A DNA stretch of 64,000 nt from Eimeria necatrix (Eukaryota > Apicomplexa > Conoidasida > Eucoccidiorida > Eimeriidae), in contig NW_013651772.1 of the NCBI RefSeq assembly GCF_000499385.1, positions 48,041 through 112,040 of the forward strand, written 5' to 3'. The position numbers were made by a program, and so were the translations under genes. The notes beneath the pieces are model-generated. The model worked only from the letters and a program-made list of their open reading frames with translations. It ran no database searches and was not told the origin of the DNA. The stretch's first letter is position 1. Each line of letters starts with the position of its first letter. Positions 1-11,020 of this stretch are shown in pieces.

Positions 1-3000
1 AAATGCCCCTCCTAAAAACCAACTGCCATCAATCAAGCCTTTGGGGCCCCACTGAAGCAACTGCTGGCATTGTTGTGCCTCCTCTTGGGATCTCCATGAA
101 GCGAAGCCCGTCAAATCACCTGGAGAAGCAGTGCTCCCAGCTTCGGCGTTGTGCATGTGCTGATCATCTTGCTGCAAGTGCTTTATCCCAATGTCACACG
201 AGTCATGGCCTGTCCACTGCCCACTTTGTGGGACACTTGCTGCCTGATGCTGAGTGGGAGCTCCTGCAGCTGCTACCTCTGCTCCGGCTTGCTCCATAGT
301 TGCAGCTTGATGCCCATTCAGAAGAATTGGCATGTACGTCGGGGGCGGTATATCTTTAACAGATAAACAAAATGGGTCTTTCAGAACTTTCAGGTCGAAG
401 GCAGCGAGAAACGCCTCTGCTTGCGCTTCATTTTCCCTGTCCGTGTTGCTACGATTGGAAATGTCAAAAGCCTCTTCCGATTCAGGAAAGGCTGGAGGGG
501 AACCAAAAAGAGGCCTCAAGGAACCCGAGAGCTCCTCTGCCGCCAGCTCCGCCCACTTGCTGCAATGTGCCTCTCTCAGCAACATCGACGTCAGTGGCCC
601 CGTCAAGCGCCTGCGCAACACGATGTAGCAGCAGCACGCCTGTCAAGTTCTCATGACACCTCTACACACACACAGATATCTGCCAAGAAAGAGCAAGCCT
701 TGTTAGGCGCTAGGCAACAGAAACAAAAATAGAGCTCCTACTAACCGCAACTCAGCATCTCAAGAAAACACCCTGGGCTCGTGAAAACTGATGGTAAGAT
801 CCTCCGCTTACTGGATCACCCCGTCTGGTGAAAGGCACCAGGGCTCCTGCAGCCAAAGGCAGACTGCTGCTGGAATAGTTCTGTCTAACGTGCCAAACTC
901 CTCGGTCCCCAAAGGTGTTCTGGTTGGCCTGGCCTCAAATAGATCCGGATGGTTGCAGACCTTGCGAAGCTGCATTAAAGCGTTCATCATGCCTCTGTAT
1001 TGTTGCTGTTCCAGTGTCCCCTGCACGGCTCGCGATCCAAGGAATTCGTCGTAGAGGCAGCGCTGCCTGCGGGTTAGCTCGCACCTGATTACATGTTCAT
1101 ACTTGCTGGGCATCTGCTTCTCCACATCCTTCTTAAGTCTCCTTAAAATATAAGGGCGGAGGACTTGGTGGAGCTTCGCCACCAACCTCTGGTGCCTCTG
1201 CACCCTCGACTGTTCTATGGCCGCTGTCAGTGGGCTGTCAAACCACTCTTTGAAGTTTTCGTGGGATGAGAAGAGAGTGGGCATAAGAAAGTGCATAAGA
1301 GACCACAGCTCTAGCAAATGATTCTGCAGTGGCGTTCCAGTGAGGAGCAGCCGATGCTGGGAGTTGAAAGTTAAAAGGGTCTGCCACCTCTTTGAGCTGA
1401 AATTCTTGATGTTCTGAGCTTCGTCAAGGACCATAGAGTACCATTCTCTCCTTTTTAAGATAGCTGCGTCTTTAACAGCAGTTGCATAACTCACAATACA
1501 CACATTGAAGGCATGCTTGCGAGTCCACCCTTGTCTCTTCCTCTGCCTCTCAGCAGCAGAGCCGTAGTACAGCAGCACGCGAAATCCGGGAAGAAACTTC
1601 TTAAACTCCATTTCCCAATTCTCAAGCACACTTGTGGGAACGACAACCAGGTGAGGGCCCCAAATGCCCATCTCCAATGCCATCTTAGCTAAAAGGGCAA
1701 TTGTTTGGATTGTCTTCCCCAGACCCATCTCATCCGCTAAAATGCAATTAGCTCCTGCGCGGTGCAAGCGAAAGAGCCAGTCAACGCCTTCAGCCTGGTA
1801 TTCTCTTAATCGCGCGCGGATAAGCCGTGACAACGGAAGCGGCTTGAAGTCCGGCTGATGCGGCTGCAGCTGCTGCGACTGGTGCGGTTGCTGCTGAGGC
1901 GGTTCCTGCTCTTCATATTTCACTGAACGCCCCTGCCGGTTTTTCTTAGCCTTCCCTTTTAGGTTTTCAGATGCAGGCACTGCATTCCCGGAGGATGAAA
2001 GTCCTGGGGCTTGTGCGTCAGGCTTGGCCTCTGGCTTCTGCGGCTGCTGCAGGTGCTTTTGCTGCAGCTTGTGGCGTGGTGAGGCTAATGCCGCATTCGC
2101 CTCAAATTTCACAGCCTCCCCAAGTCGATATTTCTTAGAAGATTGTGTCTTCTCAGACTCCTCGTTCGGCCTCTCGCGTTTGCACTGCTTCAGCTGCTGC
2201 GACTCATCATGTGCTTGTGCTGCATCTGAGTTGTCCTCAGCTTCTGAGTCGGCGCCAGACTCACTCTCCTCCTGTTCCGCGCTCACGTCCCTATCTCGCC
2301 GTCTCAAGAACTCCTGCATTGATGAGAATCCATAGCTCCTGCGAAACAAAACCAGAGAAATTGCCGATCCTCTCGAGGCACAGGTGGACTACCTAATGGA
2401 AATAGGGTAAATGTCCGAATGAACCACTTCTCAAGACGCGTTTACCTCGGCGATTGCTGGCCACTCGCCTTCTTAACTAAAAGCAACGACATTATGGCCT
2501 TACTTTTACTACTGAATCTCTAGCCCGCTTCCCGTAACCAAACACTGAATTTCAGCAAGGGCTTCTACGGCTACGGGTGCCTAGGTCTGTGAAGGCGTGC
2601 TTACTTCAGAACTTCACTTAAAGGAATCTCTGCATCGTTCGCGAGATCGTCCGCTCCTGCGTCGGACTGACTGTCGCTTGAAGGCATCTCTTCGTCCAGC
2701 TTTGCATCTTCTTCTTCCCTTTCAGCTATGAGGGCTTGAAGCCTCTCGCCACCTTCAGGAGACTCTTCTTCTTCTTCCTGTTTCTGTTGTTCTTGTTCCT
2801 GCTGCTGTTTCTGTTGCTCTGCAAATTGCTGCAGCACACGGCGGCTGGCAGCCCGACGGGGCCTGCTACTTGCCGTTGCCTCCTGTGGGCTGGGTGGCTC
2901 TGCCGGAGCCTCCGGCTCTCCATTTCCAGCCGTGCTGCTGTCAGCGTCGTCCTGCGTGGCTACTGCTTCTGTCGGCGCTGTTTCTTGCTCATCTTCTGAG

Positions 3001-5473
3001 GAAGTCGATGACCCACTTTCCTCTTGACTACTAGGGGCCTCTCTGCCCTTTACGCGGAAGTCAGCTACGCTTGCATAGCCGTAACGCCTGATTAGCAGTC
3101 CCGCACAGCAAGTGTTCGCAAACAGGGCAACTGGCATGAGTAGCAGCAAAATGACGGAGCTTGAATATATCCCACGAAAGCCAGGGGGGTCCGAAAGAAA
3201 AGAACGTCACAACTGGGTGTGCAGATCGGCAGCAGGGAAGACACGGCCTACAAACAGTTTAGCCAAAGAAGGCCACACACGGATGGAAGCGATAAAACAT
3301 GTAATGGAATGTGCCTGCACGACAATACGCCGCACTTCAGCAGCTCTTCCAGCGGCTCTTCGGCTTCCTTCATGAGATCCCCCGCCTCATCATTGTCTTG
3401 CCCATCAAGTGCTCCTCCTTCTAGGTCTTCTTCTCGCTCCAGCTCAGCATCAAGCTCCATGTCCTCCGCCTCTTGCTGCTCAGCTTGCTCTCCTGACGCA
3501 TCAAAATCATCATCTTCATCTGCCGCTGCTCTTGCTGCGGTTGAGGACTGTTCTTCTGCGTCAGGTCCTTTTCTATCATTAGTACTTCTTGTGGGCTCTT
3601 TCACGCCACGGGGTGACTGCGGTCGCCGACGCGGCCTAAGCTGCTGCGGCTGTTCATCCTGTTCTTGCGGCTGCGGTATCTCATCCTGTTCCGCGCTGGC
3701 TATTTCATCCAAAGATGCGCCACAGGCTCCCCCATCCTAGCACACGCAATCACAAGCATGCTGCGTTTCTAAGCATACAACCCAGAAACACGTCTATTTA
3801 GAGTTTCTCACACTACAGCATATTGCTGCTGTTTCTACGGAGTCACTGCAGCACAACAGCGCCAAGAAAAAGCAAAGCCAGCTCAGAAAGCATTTGTCGG
3901 CCCGTGACTTCGAATAGAAGGAAATGATAAGATGGCGAAATAAATGTACCCGTCGGATGCCTCCTGCAATAGCCTTTGACACCCTCAGAGCTCTCTTGAC
4001 AAATCTATCAAAATTCTTCTCCTTCTGCTGCTGTAGTTGAGACTGAAGAGTCCTCTTCTGGTCTTCCCAGACGATGTGCTCAACCTTGCCCCAAAACGAA
4101 GAAACAGCGCCGCTTAAAACTTTTGCTTGCTGCCTCCCCATACGCTCCAGCTCTTCCTGGCGCTGATCCCGTCGCTTCGCGTGATTTTCCACATGGCGTT
4201 TGCACAAGCCTGCAGATGTAGCAAACACTGGCTGCAGCACTGGGCTTGCTACTCTGCTGCTGCTGCTGTCAACGCAAAAGGAACAGCCGCACCGGCACCC
4301 TATAGCATCGCTTGAAGAAATAGTAGTTGAAAGAAGCTGCAGCAACACCAAAACTAGGTGAGGGAGTCTGAAAGGACACACAGGCCTCAGCAATTTACCT
4401 GCGAAGTTCCGAAAGCCCTTCCTTTTCTCTTTATGCTCGTCGCTGACCAGGTCCTGAAACGTTGCCATTTCGGACATAATGGTGTCCCCGTGAAGGGGCA
4501 GCTGTTGTTGCTGCTGCAGCACAGCAGCAACATCAGCTCCTGCAGCAGCAGCGGAAACTGCAGCCTCCAAGCACGGTGCGCCGCACAGGCATTTGGGAGG
4601 GTCCTTCTGCTGCTGCAAAGGGGCGCCTTTCCCCATAAGCAAGTGAACTCGGCTCAGCTCCTGCTGCAGCCTCTGTAGCTCGGACACTACAGCTGCCTCC
4701 TTCTCCCCCGCCTCTGTGACATATCGTCCTCCAAGACGACGCAGAAAAGCACGCATGTCTGTCTTCCTGGGGTGCAGTGCAGCAGCAGCAGCAGCAGCAG
4801 CAGAGCCTGAAAGAGGGGCCGGCAGCTCGTCAATAGCATCGGGGGCCACCTGTCGCTCCCCAAGGGGAGGCGCCACCTTCTCACTAGTATCTACAACTAT
4901 ATCATGCCAATATCTTTTGCTCTTCTGCTGAAGTTGCTGTGGCTCGTGCGCTTGTGGCAGCTGCTGCTGCTCCTGGGGAAGTCCATGAGATTCCACAGAA
5001 ACAGGGGGGTTGGCAATCCGCTCCATGTGCTGTTGATGCTGCTGCTGCAGTGCTTGCATTTGCTGCTGTTCCTGCTGCTGCAGTGCAGCATGGCGTGACT
5101 GCAGCTGCTGCTGGTGGAGCAGTTGCCGCTGCTGCTGGATTTTCTGCTGTTGCTGCATCTGCTGCTGGATGTGCATCTGTTGCTGCATTTGCAAATGGTG
5201 CCGCTGGTGTTGCGTATTTTGCTGCATCTGCTGTTGCTCGTGCAGCTGTTGCAGAAACAAAAGTGATTGGTCATTCTGCAGGACAGCTTCCTGTGGAGAT
5301 ATGGCCGCCGGGAACCCATACTGGTGCTGCAGTTGTTGCTGTAGTTGCCGCTGGAGTTGTTGCTGCTGCAGTTGTTGCTGCTGCAGTCGTTGCTGCTGCA
5401 GGTGCTGCTGCCACAAAGCCTGAGTTTCTGCACTCCCTGGTAAGTGCTGTTGGTTCTGCTGCGGCTGCTGCAT
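1..5473 (-). CDS. SWR1/SRCAP-family Snf2 chromatin-remodelling ATPase (3' end outside window)
   Basis: This is the ATPase of the SWR1/SRCAP complex, which exchanges H2A for H2A.Z in nucleosomes. Exons read by eye are 5473-4399, 4209-3950, 3736-3336, 3087-2605, 2338-812 and 610-1, giving about 1,450 codons with matching phase at every junction. The N-terminus is Gln-rich. A post-HSA segment (SSFWGKVEHIV, near 4090) follows, then acidic linkers and the Snf2 ATPase lobe (1828-880) with DEMGLGKT, the DEAQ box DEAQNIKN, LLLTGTPLQN and the family signature KYEHVIRC. DEAQ rather than DEAH, together with KYEHVIRC, points to SRCAP/Swr1 rather than ISWI or CHD. The second helicase lobe is not in the window; it should follow beyond base 1 after the long insertion usual in this family. 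The exon 610-1 is open to the edge. The start at 5473 is the first in-frame Met; an upstream exon is possible. Confidence 0.9.
4776..4803. repeat. CAG/CTG microsatellite
   Basis: An uninterrupted run of about nine AGC units lies inside the first SWR1 exon. It encodes Ala (GCT/GCA frame) in the remodeller, between the Gln-rich N-terminus and the segment ahead of the post-HSA region. Confidence 0.8.
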
Positions 5474-5481
5474 GGCTCCAC

Positions 5482-8400
5482 TGTGCGGCCAGCCGCTGGC
5501 CCTCCAAAGACAGCAGCATGCGGCGTCGAGGGCCCTGTGCCCTTAGCTCTTATTGAGCGGAATGCTTCTCTCCAGATATTTTTTGGGAGTCACTCTGCGG
5601 TTAAAAAGGGACCTGATGTAATGAGCGTTCAATCGGCGGAGGGGCTGTCCTGACAACGGAGAGCAGGGCGCTCTACGGGAATCCTCTTTTAACAAGATTG
5701 CGTTCGAAATTCCCAGAAAAAAGAAAGCCGAGCTCTCCTGTGGCAAAATAAGGCTTCAAAGACTTAGGACTGTAGAAGGGTTTGTGTGGAGCTCGGCTAT
5801 CATCTTGGGGACACTGTCTGGTCACGACAGTTATGACAGACTGGAGTAGAGACGCAGAAGTTGCATTAATCGCGCAAATAAAGACATTGCTTATTAGATC
5901 TATTGTAACAATTGCGAGCTTCCGAGGCTTTCCGTGGGGCAGTGGCCCGCCTGGTGTAGTGCTGGGCACTACAGTGCTTAGGGACATGCTCAATATTAAT
6001 GGCAAAGGGATCTAATAGCGCGACATTCCAGTTGTATGTGTACATTATAGAGACGGGCGAGCCCGATAAAGGCCCATGAGCAGATGGCCTAGCTGCAGGG
6101 CCACCGTTGGGGCTGAATGTTCCATTCTGCATCACAGGGGCGCACTGGGGAAAAGCTAGTTCCGCTTGGAGGTACAGGAAGTCATGGCCTTCTTTAACAT
6201 TGTGTTAGCCTTTAAACTATACATTTAGATTTACGTAGTATTCTGCCTAAAGGAGCTCCGAAGTTAGCTGCTCATGATGACACGTATTAGGGCTAGACAG
6301 ACGCAGCTAACTTCAGTAAGGGCTTTTGCGGGAATTTTTCAACTGCGTACTTGACACTTTAGTCAAGTTAGATCTACCTGGTGGAGCAGCACGCTGGGAC
6401 GGAGCAAGACACGCACATACAGTTGTACAACGGGAGAACTATAAATTAGAATAGGACCGGGCTCTTGAACTGCAAGCGGCATAGCTACGATAACACAAGC
6501 AGAAACAATCTTGTGCCAAAAACGACTGCCAAATCATCCTTTTAGCTAGGCACACTGGGTGCCAGCAGAGGTAGATTTGGAGCAGCAGAGATAATGGTGA
6601 CCTCAAGTAGAGCAAGGGCTCCTCTGCACAGTGTCGCGGCAGCGACCGCCAACAGAACGGAGTTATCCGGGCAATTTCAGCAAGCGAAAACTATTCACTT
6701 AAAATCTGAAACAACTGGAACCATGGTGACGTTGCGAAACAGTCACAGAACATTAGCAAGTTACTTCCAGCAACCGGGAAGTTTCTACCTAGTTCCTGAA
6801 GCAACTCGTTCAAAGATAAGTTTCTGGAAGAGGAGCGCCAGATGACCGTCTGTCGTGCTTATCTTGGTTATCAGCCACTGCTCAGGAGGAGAATGGGCTC
6901 CTTGTGGATACGAGAACCAGGTAATATGGGTTGTGGACATGTGGGGGTGCTGGAGATCAACATGGGCACACTCTTCATGGCTAAAAAGTTCTCAATACCT
7001 CAAACACACTCAGATAAAACGGCGAACAAAAAGCAGTTAAAGGATTTATGGAAGTTTCCTTTAAGCACTATAATCCCATTCATGTATATGTTTCCCCTCA
7101 AAGCACATAGGAGCAGCACTTCATGACTCTATTAACTTGGCGTCCCTTCCTCATACCAGTACTACTTGAATTTGTCTTAACGTCGACTATGTGTAGTTAT
7201 TAACTTGCTCTGCTTTCCGAGTACTCCAGAATCTACAAGCTGTCAAACTTTCTGGCCAAACCCACACTCACACTTAATCCCATGATAAAGAAGCTAGAAT
7301 AAGCCAGAACCACAAGGTTGAATCGGCACTGCGCGTGTACTCCTTTCACAATGCCCCTATTTGATGCTCGCAGACATTCGCCAAATGCTTAGTGTTACAC
7401 CTTTCGGAGCACAGAATATTGCGCTTCGGATTTCTATTGGCGAGACTCTGCATTACCCGTTTTCTTTGGAGAAACGGCCTCCTTCTTGCAAGAAGCGCGT
7501 CCTCGATCGCCCGGACTACAGAAGCCCCCGCTTCCACGTTGCCTCTCCACTATCCTTTCTTTTCGTTGCCGGCGTTGGGAGAGGCCCTCATGGCAATCAC
7601 TGTTTTACAGATGTCCTTGCGTGCGTCCTTTTATCGCAGTCATCCTTGTCAGGCGTAAAGCCGTTCCCTTAAGGCCAAAGACAACTCTCTAACCTAACTC
7701 TAGCCGGAGCCCGATTTTAATCATATACTTTTCTCAGTAATATTTCGGACCCTTCGATTAGTGGCCCCCGTCGCCCCACGTCGGTAGCCAATTCCCGAAA
7801 TTCCAGCCTCTTACTGTAGTCAGCTGTTGCAGTTGCAGCTGCCACTTGGGGCAGTCACAACTGTGCCTTACAAGGAACTACAATGAGGACTCAAAATAGA
7901 GGCAGCCCATGGGTCAATGCAGGCAAGGAAATACCGTAGGTAAGGTGGCCCTTGAAGCAGTGCCGTGCGCACAAAAACAAGCGCCTGATATGGAACGTTG
8001 GAGGCGTTCTTCCAGGGCAACGACCGCAGCCTCAGTTGCTAGAATCCTACAAGCGATCAGCACTAAGCATGTTCAATAAATAGGGCTTCTCTAATGTTCT
8101 AGGGGATGAAAGTGGCTCAGATTGATACTGGTGAGCGGCGAAGCGGTGAAGTCTCTGAATCCTCTCTAGAGCTACCCCGCTGAGACCACAAACTGCTACT
8201 AAGCTATATCCTAGACTGGTGCCCTTGGCCCTCCTGGTCTCCAGCTCCTTTTTCTGCGCAGACTCGCCCGAGCTTCTCAATTTCCAGTTGCGCAAACCCC
8301 TGATTAGCCCCTAGTACAACACAGAACAGTATCCAAATTCTCATACAGAAAAGAACTTCTCGTGAAAGTAGCCTAACTGCTACGAGAGACATGGCAGCAC

Positions 8401-9300
8401 GTAGCAGGCCGCCTTCGCAGAATCTCCAAAAGCGCAAACTAGGGACCCAGAAGGGCCCCCCAGTCTGCATAACGCTCTTGACAGGCGGTCCCTGCCATCT
8501 AATTCAAAAGCGAAGATGAGTAATGACACAGATAAGAATAAACTGAGGGCTATTCCAGAAATGCTGACGGCCCATTCGTTAGCAGCAACCGGTCTGACCA
8601 GGGGCCCCCCAGAAGTCGCTGAGGTGAGGTTTGGAGGGCCCCGCGAGCGAAATGTTAAATTCCTCGTTTTCGAGCGCTTACGTTTGATAAATTAGTGTCA
8701 AAAATAGCATATTTCTCATGAACACAGTCACTTCTCTTCGGGGGGCCGACATGCTGCACTAAGGGCTGTGCAGCAAGACGCTGAATTTCTCCTAAGGGCC
8801 CTCCAGGAGGCCTCTGTTGGTTGCCGTCTGGCTGAGCAAGTCTCCACGGAGCCTGCTAGCTAGCAGCCATAAACAGCCTTGTCTGTGGGCCCCTAGTTGT
8901 TTACAGGCTTCTGCTCGCTGCCCAACACTTGCCGCCTTTCCTATAGTGTGCATACATCACTGAGTCCTTCGCGGGCCCCCAGGCCTAGAGGCCGGCTTGG
9001 CTGAACCTGGCGGGCCCATAGCTTTGTTCTTCATGGCCCTCTTGGCATCACTCTGGGTAAAATGAAGGTCGTCGAGTTTCGCCTCGTCCTTCCCCTAACT
9101 CCAGAGGTATTTTCAAGCAAGCTCCGCATGTAGAGGCCCCCCAGAGCCCTATCTTAAGAATTTCAAGCTATAGTTTCTCTAGAGAGCCTCCGCTGAAGCC
9201 GTTCTAGGGTGACCTCGTGAAGCAACTTCAGACAGCAGGCCCAAAGAACGTCTTGGGGCACCCTGCATTTGCCCTGTCACCGGGATTTTTGCCGTTCTCA
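5482..9300. other. Gene-poor stretch, CAG repeats almost absent
   Basis: I see no coding region here. The longest open frames are about 60-110 codons, overlap one another on both strands, lack splice-consistent continuation and show no family resemblance. Base composition is balanced and CAG runs, abundant elsewhere, are nearly missing until about 9360. Several GGGCCCC words occur between 8600 and 9260. It contains the presumed promoter of the SWR1 gene just above 5473, but no motif could be assigned. Confidence 0.5.
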
Positions 9301-11020
9301 ATTTTGATTGTGCTGTTGCTCCCTCTTCCGGTGATCATATTGCTGCTTTTTCGCTGCCGTTGCTGACGTCACTGCTGCTTCTCTTCTGCTGCCGCTGCAG
9401 GAGTACCGGCGCTGTCAGATATTTCTGGTGGCGCTGGCGGCGCTGGAGACTGCGGAGGCGCAGAAAGCGACAGGGGGACCCCCCAAAGCCCCCATGATAG
9501 AAGTACTTGCGACCGAAGACTACAGCAATAATGGCGAACAGGGGCAATACACACACAAGCGCTTTGACCTTGCGGAGTACGGCAAACCCTGAACCTTAAT
9601 TCCTCGTAGAGGTTTCATTAGAATTGCTCAGATTCTCAGGGATTGTGCAAATTACAGAGTGATTCGCTCGAGACTAAAGGGCGTGGAAGCACATGTAGGG
9701 CAAAAGAGTGGGCCGCAGGCACGGTTCACTGTTTGGCGGCAGGGTTTGGGTTCGCCAGTCCACACCTTGGGTTTACTGCTCACGGCTTTTGCGCAGGAAG
9801 TTGCCAGGATGGCTTCTTAAATTTGTGGACAGAGGGAGTTGCACCTTTGACGAGAAATCGTGAGTTTAAGTTTTATACATCACAGCTCTGGGGTTGAACA
9901 TTCCGTATGCACAGATAGTTTCCCGCAATTTGGTGCTTGAGCTTTGCGCACCAGATTTGCGAAATGAAGCTCTGAATATGAGGGTTTCGTTTTGCTCAGA
10001 TGGAATGCTTATCCCCGTCTTCGCACGCAATATGAGGTAGGGAGGTAAACATACAGCCTCCTCCGTCGACATTTCTGATGGTAGAATCCAGGGTCTAGCG
10101 TTTGAAGTTTCGGCTTTTGCGCACAGTCGGAGAAGTTCTCGCGGGCAAAGATTTCGATCACGAGTAACCATCTAGTGGGTGTCTGCACAGACGATAATGT
10201 AAGCCCCTTTTGCTGATGCTGCTGCTGGTGATGCTGCTGCTGCCGCTTCTGCAACTCCTGGGAAGCTTGCAATCCTTTTTTGGGAAGCTGCTGATATATC
10301 TTCTTTGGCAACCGCGGCGATCGTGGTGCCCTATGTGGAGTATCTGTGCAAGGTCTGTAGCGTTTGAGTTGTATGAGCTGTGTGTCCTGGTCTTGCTTAG
10401 GCCACTGACCTTCCTCCTGAAGCTTTGCGGATGAGGAAGGTCGACCTTATTGATATCGTCAATGATAGAGGAGTATGTTGGAATTAGGGGATTCGAAAAG
10501 GGGCTAGCTGGGCTGTGCAGCGATGGTCCCCGGGATGTCTTATGCACAGTCCGGGATTGCCGTTTGAAGTGTCAGTTTGCCTGTGTTGGGTCCCTGTGGC
10601 CCACGCTGGACTGGGGAAGCTCTCTCTGGTATTTTGTGCGTTATTGTGCCTTGTGGTCTGCTCATCGCCCTTCATATCATTGCTCCTGCTACTGCTTGTA
10701 TTCTGTTCCATGTGTTTATTGCAATGCCTCGTTTGCCTGTTGTATATTTCTCCACCTGCGCCGGCTTGCTTTTGCCGAGGTTTGTCCCGATACTCCGTAC
10801 AGTATACAGTAACTGTATTTTCCCTCCTGTCTTTGCAGTTAGTGTGTTTGTACGTAGTGGGCAGGCTTTCCCTGTTTCAATACGCCATGCATGCTCAGTT
10901 CCACCATATTTTTCTCCCGTTCCATTTATTCAGACATTCATTGCAGTGTGCTAAGATCACATGTATATGAAATCAACTTTACATCATTTTGGTGTTTTCT
11001 GTTCGGGCCCCTAATTCAGG
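9301..11020. other. Unassigned stretch upstream of the ORP gene
   Basis: CTG-rich patches occur at 9320-9420 and 10210-10260, followed by a pyrimidine-rich tract at 10620-10960 that ends in a good splice acceptor at 11018-11020. The tract is most simply the end of a 5' intron or leader of the ORP gene. No earlier exon could be identified with confidence. Overlapping short frames on both strands are not supported. Confidence 0.4.

Noticed and set aside
4700..5430. CAG/CTG arrays as a possible CRISPR-like array
   Set aside because: The units are 3-bp microsatellites without spacers, in a eukaryotic coding exon.
7346..7692. Short frames on both strands at 7.4-7.7 kb
   Set aside because: Overlapping, without splice continuation, codon bias or recognisable residues.
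10450..10970. Several overlapping + frames (75-150 codons) before the ORP
   Set aside because: Three frames are open at once in a pyrimidine-rich tract ending in a splice acceptor; more likely intron or leader.
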